NCBI RefSeq assembly: GCF_030252345.1
Contig: NZ_CP126980.1
Coordinates: forward strand, 2,495,501 to 2,559,500
DNA: 64,000 bases
Reading direction: 5' to 3'
From: Actinoplanes oblitus
GTDB taxonomy: Bacteria; Actinomycetota; Actinomycetes; Mycobacteriales; Micromonosporaceae
Positions 32,516-39,865 of this stretch are shown here, in pieces. Positions within the stretch are counted from its first letter, which is position 1, and each line of letters starts with the position of its first letter. A program made the translations under genes and the position numbers. A model generated the notes under the pieces. That model had not been told where the DNA came from, searched no databases, and was given only the letters and a program-made list of their open reading frames with translations.

Positions 32516-33472
32516 TCAGCGCACCGAGCCGAGCTGCTTGACGTGCTTGAGCACCGGTGCCGACTCGATCCGCTCCACCCCGTCGAGGGTGCCCATCCGC
32601 TCGGTCAGATAGCGGTAGAACGCCGGCATGTCCGGGCAGATGGCGGTCGCCTGCAGGTTCGTCGGCCCGGTGGTGGCCGCCGCGAAGACGATCTCCTCGT
32701 GCTCGCGCAGCGCGGAGCCGACCTGCGCGACCCGCGACGGGGTGACCGACAGCCAGAGCATCACCGCGGCCCGGAAACCGAAGAGCTCCGGCTCGACCTC
32801 CACGTCGGTGTAGAGCGAGCCGGAGTCGAAAAGCTCCTGGACCCGGCGGCGCACCGTCGACTCCGGCCAGCCGGTCTGCGCGGCCAGCTCGGTGTAACTG
32901 AGCCGGCCGTCCCAGGCCAGCGCGTCGATCAGCGGCGCGTCCGCGGCGGTGAGGTGCGCCGGTGACTCCGGCGAGCGGGCCGGCGACAGGGCCGCGATCT
33001 GCTCGGCGGTGAGCGCGTCGTCGCGCAGGTCCGGGCCGACCGCCCCGCCGACGTAGTGGTGGATCACGCAGTGCGCGCTGACGGTGGCCAGCCGGGGCGT
33101 CCGGGGCAGCTGCTGGAGCAGCAGCTCCTTGCGGTCGGCCGAGGCCGGCACGTGCACGCTGCAGGAGATCTCGGTGCCGCCGGAGGTGACCGAGACCCAG
33201 GTGGTGTCCGAGCGGCGGGCCAGCGCGGACGCGATCGGCAGGGCGGCGTCCGGGGCGGCGCGCAGGCGGAGGGCCCACGTCTCGTACCCGAGTTCGATGG
33301 GGTTGGGCCGGCCGACCACCCGCAGGCCCGCCTCCTGCCGCAACCGGCGGTAGCGCCGGGCGACGGTCTGGTCGGAGACGCCGAGGACCGCGCCGATCTC
33401 CCGGTACCCGGCCCGGCCGTTGATCCGCAACGCGTGCGTCACCCGCCGGTCCAGTGTGTCGATTTCCACCAT
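32516..33472 (-). CDS. Tandem-duplicated Lrp/AsnC-family regulator
   Basis: A 318-residue protein made of two Lrp/AsnC units in tandem. Unit 1: HTH at IDTLDRRVTHALRINGRAGY with VSDQTVARRYRRLR, then a ligand-sensing domain. Unit 2, from about residue 155: HTH LIDALAWDGRLSYTELAAQT with PESTVRRRVQEL, then another ligand domain ending in IESAPVLKHVKQLG. The usual Lrp has one unit of about 150 residues. It is divergent from the MFS exporter (about 80 bases between starts) and probably controls it, perhaps sensing an amino acid or the exported drug. Confidence 0.85.
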   Translation of the reverse strand: MVEIDTLDRRVTHALRINGRAGYREIGAVLGVSDQTVARRYRRLRQEAGLRVVGRPNPIELGYETWALRLRAAPDAALPIASALARRSDTTWVSVTSGGTEISCSVHVPASADRKELLLQQLPRTPRLATVSAHCVIHHYVGGAVGPDLRDDALTAEQIAALSPARSPESPAHLTAADAPLIDALAWDGRLSYTELAAQTGWPESTVRRRVQELFDSGSLYTDVEVEPELFGFRAAVMLWLSVTPSRVAQVGSALREHEEIVFAAATTGPTNLQATAICPDMPAFYRYLTERMGTLDGVERIESAPVLKHVKQLGSVR

Positions 33473-33554
33473 CGCAGCGTAACGCGTGTCGAGATCCGCA
33501 GCGACTGCCGATTTGGCTAACGAATCTCGTGCGAGCACGGGCATCCTGCTGTGC

Positions 33555-34967
33555 ATGCGTAAATGGTCACCTCTGATCGCCGTCTGCCTCGGCACCTTCC
33601 TGCTGCTGGTGGACGTCACCATCGTCGTCGTCGCGTTGCCGTCGATCGCCGACAAGTTCGGCGCCGGCTACGCCGACCTGCAGTGGGTGCTCGACGGCTA
33701 CGCGCTGGCCCTGGCCGCCCTGCTGCTCGGCGCCGGCTCGCTCGCCGACCGGTACGGCCGCCGCCGCACCTACCTGACCGGCATCGGCATCTTCGCGATC
33801 TCCTCCCTCCTCTGCGCCCTGGCCCCGAACGAGCAGGCACTGATCGCCGCCCGGGTGCTGCAGGGCGCCGGCGGCGCGGCCATGTTCGCCTGCACCGCGG
33901 CCCTGCTCAACGTCACCTACCAGGGCCGGGACCGGGGTGTCGCGTTCGGCGTCTGGGGCGCTGTGAACGGCGCCGCCGCCGCTGCCGGCCCGCTCGCCGG
34001 CGGCCTGCTCACCGAGCACCTCGGCTGGCGCTGGGTGTTCCTGGTCAACCTGCCGATCTGCCTGATCGCGGTCTGGTTCACGGTGCGCGGCGTGACCGAG
34101 TCGAAGGCGCCCTGGGGCGGCCGGTTCGACCTGCCCGGCACCCTCACCTTCACCGTGACGGCGGGCGCCGTCACGTACGGCCTGATCCGCGCCGGTGACG
34201 CCGGCTGGACCGACGGCGTGGCGCTGGCCGCGTTCGCGACCGGCGCCGTCGCCCTGGTCGCGTTCATCGTCGCCGAGCTGCGCTCCGACCACCCGATGCT
34301 GGATCTGGGCCTGTTCAAGCGGGTGCCGTTCGCCACGCTGATCGTCGCCGCGTTCCTCACCCAGGCCGCCGCCTTCGGCTACCTGCCGTTCAGCACCGTC
34401 TGGCTGCAGCAGGTGCTGCACAACGGCCCGGTCGACGCCGGCCTGCGGGGTGCCCTGCCGATGGCGGCCGCCTCGCTGGTCGTCGGCGCGGTCGCCGGGC
34501 GCTTCCTGCAGCGGGTGGCGCCGCGCTGGACGGTCGGCCTCGGCCTGCTGCTGATCGCGGCCGGCGACCTGCTGCAGGCCCGGCTCGGCGCGGACAGCAC
34601 CGGCAGCGCGCTGATCCCCGGCCTGATCGTGGTCGGCGTCGGGGTCGGCTGCGTCCTGCCGTCGCTCGCCTCGGCGATCCTCGGCGAGGTACCGCGCGAG
34701 CGCAGCGGGATGGCCGGCGGGGCGCTGAACACGTTCCGGCAGCTCGGCTTCGCGCTCGGGGTGGCGGTGTTCGGCACGATCTTCGCGAACCACATCAGCG
34801 ACGGGCACGGGCAGCCGGTGGCGTTCGCCGAGGGTCTCAACGCGACACTGCTGGTGGCGGGCGGGACCGCGGCCGCCGCCGCGGTGCTGGTGCTGCTGTT
34901 CGTCAGGCATCCCGCTCCGGCCCGGGACCTTCGGCCCGCCGAACCGGGTGATCTGACCCGGGTGTGA
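33555..34967 (+). CDS. MFS exporter, DHA2-like (14 segments)
   Basis: A 470-residue major facilitator with about 14 hydrophobic segments. Motif A is LADRYGRRRTYLTG, motif B/C region RVLQGAGGAAMFACTAALL and GPLAGGLLTEHLGWRWVF; the first helix has FLLLVDVTIVVVALP. This is the drug:H+ antiporter 2 pattern. It should export a small hydrophobic compound. ATG 33555 (MRKWSPL) is chosen; earlier in-frame codons lie in the divergent promoter. The neighbouring double Lrp regulator is the likely controller. Confidence 0.85.
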   Translation: MRKWSPLIAVCLGTFLLLVDVTIVVVALPSIADKFGAGYADLQWVLDGYALALAALLLGAGSLADRYGRRRTYLTGIGIFAISSLLCALAPNEQALIAARVLQGAGGAAMFACTAALLNVTYQGRDRGVAFGVWGAVNGAAAAAGPLAGGLLTEHLGWRWVFLVNLPICLIAVWFTVRGVTESKAPWGGRFDLPGTLTFTVTAGAVTYGLIRAGDAGWTDGVALAAFATGAVALVAFIVAELRSDHPMLDLGLFKRVPFATLIVAAFLTQAAAFGYLPFSTVWLQQVLHNGPVDAGLRGALPMAAASLVVGAVAGRFLQRVAPRWTVGLGLLLIAAGDLLQARLGADSTGSALIPGLIVVGVGVGCVLPSLASAILGEVPRERSGMAGGALNTFRQLGFALGVAVFGTIFANHISDGHGQPVAFAEGLNATLLVAGGTAAAAAVLVLLFVRHPAPARDLRPAEPGDLTRV

Positions 34968-35020
34968 ACTCCCGCGCGGGAGGAGTGTCAGGGGCAGAGA
35001 GAACGACTGAGGAGGAAGCG

Positions 35021-35572
35021 ATGACCACCATCGCAGCGCACCGCCTCGAGCACGTCGAGGCACCGGGTTCGATGCTCACCACGTCTGCCGCCAAGGCACT
35101 CGCCGTCCTGCGGGCGGCGACCGGATTCGTCTTCCTCTGGGCCTTCCTGGACAAGACCTTCGGCTTCGGCTACGCGACCCCGTCCGCCAAGGCCTGGATC
35201 AACGGCGGCTCGCCGACCAAGGGCTTCCTGTCCAGCGTCGAAGCCGGCCCGCTCAAGGGCTTCTTCCACGACATCGCCGGCACCACGTTCGCCGACTGGG
35301 GCTTCATGATCGGCCTGCTCGGCATCGGGCTCGCCCTGGTCCTCGGCATCGGCCTGCGGGTCGCCGCGGTTGCGGGCACCCTGATGATGGCCCTGATGTG
35401 GCTGGCCGAATGGCCGGTGGCCAGCGGCTCCAGCAACCCGGTCGTCGACTACCACGTGATCTACGCGCTGGTCGGTATCGTGCTGGCGCTCACCTTCGCC
35501 GGACACACCTGGGGGCTGGGCCGCCGGTGGGCGCGTCTCCCGCTGGTCCAGAAGAACCACTGGCTGATCTGA
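35021..35572 (+). CDS. DoxX-family membrane protein
   Basis: A 183-residue protein with four hydrophobic segments and the DoxX pattern: VLRAATGFVFLWAFLDKTFG, WGFMIGLLGIGLALVLGIGLR, MMALMWLAEWP, HVIYALVGIVLALTFAG. DoxX proteins are linked to quinone reactions or redox defence, but the role of this subgroup is unsettled. ATG 35021 follows GAGGAGGAA. It is likely monocistronic, with a terminator right after. Confidence 0.8.
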   Translation: MTTIAAHRLEHVEAPGSMLTTSAAKALAVLRAATGFVFLWAFLDKTFGFGYATPSAKAWINGGSPTKGFLSSVEAGPLKGFFHDIAGTTFADWGFMIGLLGIGLALVLGIGLRVAAVAGTLMMALMWLAEWPVASGSSNPVVDYHVIYALVGIVLALTFAGHTWGLGRRWARLPLVQKNHWLI

Positions 35573-35584
35573 AAGACCTCCGCC

Positions 35585-35616
35585 ATCCGCCCGGGCCGCT
35601 GCCGGTCCGGGCGGAT
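35585..35616 (+). terminator. Strong hairpin after the DoxX gene
   Basis: ATCCGCCCGG (35585-35594) and CCGGGCGGAT (35607-35616) form a perfect 10-bp stem with a 12-base loop, followed by CTTTC. It lies 13 bases after the DoxX stop. Confidence 0.75.
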
Positions 35617-35875
35617 CTTTCGGTACGGCCGGGGAGCGCGCCGCACGTCCGCACGGCTACCGCGCGGAGCGGCTCACGACCGATTCCTCTTTGAACGTGG
35701 CCACCCGAATCGGTCCTGGCCATTTCCCCTTTGCCGGCGGCATCGGGAAGTGCCACCGAAGACGCGCTGCGCCTGCTGGCCTCGCCCGGTAGCGACGAGA
35801 AACCCACCAGGAACGGGCAGCGCGTTCCGGATTTGTCATGAGCCGTCTGCTCATCTGCCGCGAGTTTCGCGTGGC
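35617..35875 (+). other. Intergenic region with atypical base composition
   Basis: About 260 bases between the terminator and the next gene, visibly poorer in GC than the rest of the window. No open frame with good bias, no repeat and no RNA structure was recognised. Confidence 0.5.
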
Positions 35876-36337
35876 ATGTCGACACAAGAAGTTTCGGATC
35901 GGCCGTCTGTCCGAGTTGAGGGCTGTCAAGCTGAACCCGTGACGGGGGCGGAGCGTTCACGAGACGCCGAACGGGGACTGGACAGACATCCCCTGTTGGT
36001 CATGACCGCCTGGTATGCGGTCATCCCGCTCGCCTACGTGATCTTTGCCCTGCTCCAACCGGTTCGGGATCCCCATAGCGGATGCGAGGGTATCGGCTGG
36101 GGCTGCACGCCATCTCCCCGCGGGATGGCCTGGTTGGTCGGAGCCGCCGTCGGGCTTCCGGGTGCGGCGATCGGCTATACGCTCTCATTCGCGATATATA
36201 CAGTCCTCAAGGCCTCCGATCGCGTAAGGCGTCCTGCGGTGAGGGCGACCGTCGCCGCTCTCACCGGTCTGGTTGCTGGGATGCTTATCGCAATAGGTGG
36301 GGTTTACGCAGTGATTCTCCTTGTGAGCGCCGCATAG
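35876..36337 (+). CDS. Hypothetical two- or three-helix membrane protein
   Basis: A 153-residue protein: a polar N-terminal tail of about 42 residues, then hydrophobic segments MTAWYAVIPLAYVIFALLQP, MAWLVGAAVGLPGAAIGYTL and ATVAALTGLVAGMLIAIGG. Two Cys (SGCEGIGWGC) lie in the first loop. Codon use is less GC-rich than its neighbours, suggesting later arrival. Family unknown. The start is unsure: ATG 35876 or GTG 35939, and no good ribosome site is seen. Confidence 0.5.
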   Translation: MSTQEVSDRPSVRVEGCQAEPVTGAERSRDAERGLDRHPLLVMTAWYAVIPLAYVIFALLQPVRDPHSGCEGIGWGCTPSPRGMAWLVGAAVGLPGAAIGYTLSFAIYTVLKASDRVRRPAVRATVAALTGLVAGMLIAIGGVYAVILLVSAA

Positions 36338-36402
36338 CGCTCTGTTCAGCTTTCGTATGCAGCGCGAATCGATGGCGGCGATCTTGCCCAGGTTCGATCA
36401 CA

Positions 36403-36882
36403 TCAGCTCGGTGATCCACTGGGACGGGGCGCGTACCTCTTCTTGCACTCCTCCACGTCCAGGCAGGTGAAGACGGGCCTGTCCACGCCGGGCAGCTTGC
36501 CGACCGCGCCCTCATCGCGGATCTTGCGGACCGCGGCGATGTCGGTCATCTTCACCTCGAAGCTCTCCGGCAGCGCATCCTTGCTCACTTCGGCCACGAA
36601 TGTCGGATTCGCTGAGAACAGCTCGGTCATCCGCTGGTAGGCCGCGTCCTGGTTCTCGAAGCTGACCTCGGTGACCCCGGGCAGCGCCCGCAGCGCCGCC
36701 TCGACGTCCTTGCGCTGCGCCTCGGTGGCGTCATCGCGCAGGAACACGGTGAACTGAGCGTTCTCGTCGAGGATCTTCTGAATCTGCTCATCCTGCGTGG
36801 GGGCGCCGTCGCCGAAGAGGCTGCAACCGGCCAACCCGGCCACCGCCAGCAGCACGGCAACGACGATCTGCACAGTACGCAC
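36403..36882 (-). CDS. Lipoprotein with FtsX-type extracellular domain
   Basis: A 159-residue protein. A lipoprotein signal (IVVAVLLAVAGLAGC) is followed by a domain with the pattern of the extracellular loop of cell-division permease FtsX: FTVFLRDDATEAQRKDVEAA, LPGVTEVSFENQDAAYQRM, and DALPESFEVKMTD. In FtsX this loop contacts peptidoglycan hydrolases; here it is a free lipid-anchored domain without the permease helices. It may bind the same partners or compete with FtsX. The start is unsure: GTG 36882, with TTG 36915 an alternative. No ribosome site is clear. Confidence 0.7.
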   Translation of the reverse strand: MRTVQIVVAVLLAVAGLAGCSLFGDGAPTQDEQIQKILDENAQFTVFLRDDATEAQRKDVEAALRALPGVTEVSFENQDAAYQRMTELFSANPTFVAEVSKDALPESFEVKMTDIAAVRKIRDEGAVGKLPGVDRPVFTCLDVEECKKRYAPRPSGSPS

Positions 36883-37029
36883 GAGCCGCGAGATTACCGT
36901 GCGCCAACTCGTCAACTCGCACGGGTCACGACCGACACTTTCCTGCCTTTCGGAGAGCGACCCATGTCGGACCGTTGTCAGGCGGAGGTGACCGTCGCTG
37001 CATCTACTGATGGAGCCTGATCTTGGGCA

Positions 37030-37068
37030 ACAATTGAAATCTTGAATAACAGAATATTTAGATATTTG
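37030..37068 (+). promoter_or_regulatory. AT-rich promoter patch
   Basis: A stretch of about 40 bases that is only about one-quarter GC in a region otherwise near 70%. It contains TTGAAA, TTGAATAAC and TATTTAGATATTT, 25 bases before the secreted hydrolase ATG. It is probably its promoter or a binding site for an AT-seeking protein. Confidence 0.45.
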
Positions 37069-37092
37069 CGTCGGCGTACTAGAACGGGCCGC

Positions 37093-39798
37093 ATGCGAAA
37101 AATCTTGGTCGCCGCGATCGCGGCGAGCACCCTGCTGCTGGGCGTGCCGATGCCCGCCTCGGCGGATCCGCCGAGCAGCACGGCCGACGCGCTGCCTCCC
37201 GGCTGGTCCCTGGAGCACCGGACGCTGACCTGGACGAGCGACCGGGCGATCCGCACCGGTGACGCCGCGGTCGAGTTCTGGGCCGCGGACCGGCTGCTCG
37301 GACGCGCCCGGGGCACCCGTGACCCGCACACCTTCACCCTGCCGGAAACCCTGCCCGGAACGCTGCCCGGCAAGCTGGACGACCTTCAGGTCCGGGTCAG
37401 CGGCAAACGGGTGGACAGGGCCGCGCCAGCCTCGCTGCAGCGGCGGGCGACGAGCCCGCCGGTCATCCCGCCGGCCCTGCCGGCGAACCCGGTCGACCCG
37501 GGCGTGCCCGGGCCCTACCGGACCACGACCGGTGAATACACGCTGCCGGGAGTGCACCTGTCGACCTATCGTGCCCCGGTCGAGATGCGGGCCGTCGTGG
37601 TGGCGCCGAAAGGCGCGCCCGGCAAGCGGCCGCTCGCGCTGTTCCTGCACGGCCGGCACTGGACCTGCTTCGCCGGCGCCGACGAGAACGCGATCAGCGC
37701 CGACTGGCCCTGTGCCGCAGGATCCGCGCCGGTGCCCAGCTACCGGGGCTACCTGCAGGCGCAGCAGCTGCTCGCCTCGCAGGGCTACGTCACCGTGTCG
37801 ATCTCGGCTAACGGGATCAACGCGCAGGACGACGCGGACGACGACGGCGGCGCGCAGGCCCGTTCGGCGCTGATCCGGATGCACCTCGCGCACTGGGCGG
37901 ACTGGGCCGGCAGCGGCCGTCGCGGTGCGCCCGCTGTCGTCCGGGCGGCGCCGCGAGCCGACCTGTCCCAGGTCCTGCTGATGGGACATTCCCGGGGTGG
38001 TGAGGGAGTCAGCCGGGCCGCGCTGGACAGCCTCAACCCGACGCCGGGCGCGCACGACGATTACCACGGCGCCGTGCGCTGGACGATCCGCGGCCTGCTG
38101 CTGATCGGGCCGACCGCGTTCGGGCAGAACCCGCAGCCCGACGTGCCGTCGGCGACGATCCTGCCCGGCTGCGACGGCGACGTCTCAGACCTGGAAGGTC
38201 AGATGTACGTGGACGCCACCCGGGGGCTCAGCTCCGGGCGGGCACTGCACAGCGCGCTCCACGTGACCGGCGCCAACCACAACTACTTCAACACCGAGTG
38301 GACGCCGGGGCAAGCGGCCGGACCGGCCTCCGATGACTTCTTCAGCGATGGTCCGGACCCGCTGTGCACGCCCGGCACCGCGGCGGCGCGGCTCACCCCG
38401 CGGCAGGAGCAAACCGTCGGTGCCACGTACATCGCCGCCGCGGCGCGGCTGTTCGTCGGTGGCGACGATCGGGTCCGCCCGCTGCTCGACGGTTCCGGGG
38501 TGCGGGCCCGGTCGGCCGATCCGGCCCGGGTGCTGAGCCACGCGATCGGCGCGAACCGCCGCCCGGTGATCGTCCCGGACTCGGCGCTCACCGTCCGTGG
38601 CGCCCGGCTCTGTGACGAGGTCGCCAGCGAACCCACGAAGGGCTGCCTGGACACCGACACAGCCGGCGGCGCCTCGCCGCACTTCGTGCCGTTCACCGTC
38701 CCGGAACCCGGCCGCTTCGCGGTCGCGCTCACCGGCGCCGGGACCGCCACGCTGCAGCCGGCCAAGCCGATGCCGGTGGCCGGCTCGCAGGCCCTGGCGC
38801 TGCGGCTCGTCGTGCCGCCGAACTCGCCGGCCACCTCGTTCGGCGTCGCGGTCACCGACGACCACGGACGGCGGACCGACCTCGGTACGGCCACGGTCGC
38901 CGGCGTGCCCGGCACCGCCGCGACAACGTCGTACTGGGCTCAGGAGATGCGGCTGCGGCTGCCGCGGACGGTGCGGACGGTGGCCCGGCTCGACATCACC
39001 TCGCGGGGCGACCGGCCGGCGTGGCTGATCGACGCCTGGGGCTGGCAGCCCGGCACTCCCGCGCCGCGACCGGCCGCGCTGGACCGGATCGACGTCGGTA
39101 ACCTGACCGTCGGCGAGGGCAATTCCGGCACCCGGACCCACAGCGTGCCGGTGCGGGTGCACGGCCACCAGACGGCCGACGTCCGGCTGTTCCTGACCAG
39201 ACCGGGCACGTCGGCGACGAAGTCCTGGGTGGCCCGGGTCAAGCCCGGCGCCACGCGGATCTCGGTGCCGATCCGGGTCACCGGCGACACGGTGTACGGC
39301 GGGGACCAGTGGTACACGCTGACCGCCAAGGCGGTCCGGAACACCGTGGTCGGCGGTTATGCCGGCGGGGTGCACGTGCGGGAGGACGACCCGATGCCCA
39401 AGGTCACGGTCACCCCGGCCTCGGCCAGCGCGGCCGAGGGCACGCCGCTGACCTGGACGGTGCACCTGTCGAAGCCGGCCGCCAGCGAGCTGTACATGGA
39501 GCTCGTGGCACAGGCGCCGCCGTCCGGGCCGGAGCTGTCCTCCACCGACGTCGACGCCCAGTGGTTCACCGACCAGACCGGTGAGGACCCGAAGCCGTCG
39601 AGGCCGCTGTCCGGCGTCGGCTTGCAGGCTTACCTGACGATCGCACCGGGGACCACGTCGGTCCAGGTGAAGGTGCCGACCGTCGCCGACGGGGTAGCCG
39701 AGGGCGCCGAGCACGTCCGGTTCCAGGCGCAGGTCTATCCGGCCGGCGCCGGCGACCCGATCACGGTCGGGGTGGTCGACGGCACGGTCACCGACTGA
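37093..39798 (+). CDS. Secreted alpha/beta-hydrolase with Calx-beta-like C-terminus
   Basis: A 901-residue exported protein. The signal peptide is MRKILVAAIAASTLLLGV, cleaved near PASA. An alpha/beta-hydrolase domain follows with LALFLHGRHW (oxyanion side), the nucleophile elbow MGHSRGGEG, and a late catalytic His in VTGANHNYFN. The C-terminal third holds beta-sandwich domains of Calx-beta style (VGEGNSGTRTHSVPVRVHG; SAAEGTPLTWTVHLSKP). Such enzymes cleave esters or polyesters outside the cell; substrate unknown. ATG 37093 is chosen because it starts the signal peptide. It faces the secreted malectin-domain protein across a shared terminator. Confidence 0.8.
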   Translation: MRKILVAAIAASTLLLGVPMPASADPPSSTADALPPGWSLEHRTLTWTSDRAIRTGDAAVEFWAADRLLGRARGTRDPHTFTLPETLPGTLPGKLDDLQVRVSGKRVDRAAPASLQRRATSPPVIPPALPANPVDPGVPGPYRTTTGEYTLPGVHLSTYRAPVEMRAVVVAPKGAPGKRPLALFLHGRHWTCFAGADENAISADWPCAAGSAPVPSYRGYLQAQQLLASQGYVTVSISANGINAQDDADDDGGAQARSALIRMHLAHWADWAGSGRRGAPAVVRAAPRADLSQVLLMGHSRGGEGVSRAALDSLNPTPGAHDDYHGAVRWTIRGLLLIGPTAFGQNPQPDVPSATILPGCDGDVSDLEGQMYVDATRGLSSGRALHSALHVTGANHNYFNTEWTPGQAAGPASDDFFSDGPDPLCTPGTAAARLTPRQEQTVGATYIAAAARLFVGGDDRVRPLLDGSGVRARSADPARVLSHAIGANRRPVIVPDSALTVRGARLCDEVASEPTKGCLDTDTAGGASPHFVPFTVPEPGRFAVALTGAGTATLQPAKPMPVAGSQALALRLVVPPNSPATSFGVAVTDDHGRRTDLGTATVAGVPGTAATTSYWAQEMRLRLPRTVRTVARLDITSRGDRPAWLIDAWGWQPGTPAPRPAALDRIDVGNLTVGEGNSGTRTHSVPVRVHGHQTADVRLFLTRPGTSATKSWVARVKPGATRISVPIRVTGDTVYGGDQWYTLTAKAVRNTVVGGYAGGVHVREDDPMPKVTVTPASASAAEGTPLTWTVHLSKPAASELYMELVAQAPPSGPELSSTDVDAQWFTDQTGEDPKPSRPLSGVGLQAYLTIAPGTTSVQVKVPTVADGVAEGAEHVRFQAQVYPAGAGDPITVGVVDGTVTD

Positions 39799-39804
39799 TC
39801 CGTG

Positions 39805-39831
39805 GATGCCCGGGCGGACCGCCCGGGCATC
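39805..39831. terminator. Bidirectional hairpin terminator
   Basis: GATGCCCGGGC (39805-39815) and GCCCGGGCATC (39821-39831) form a perfect 11-bp stem with a 5-base loop between two convergent genes. Confidence 0.75.
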
Positions 39832-39865
39832 CCGGCCGCCGGAATCCGCCGCGGTTCGGCGGGCC

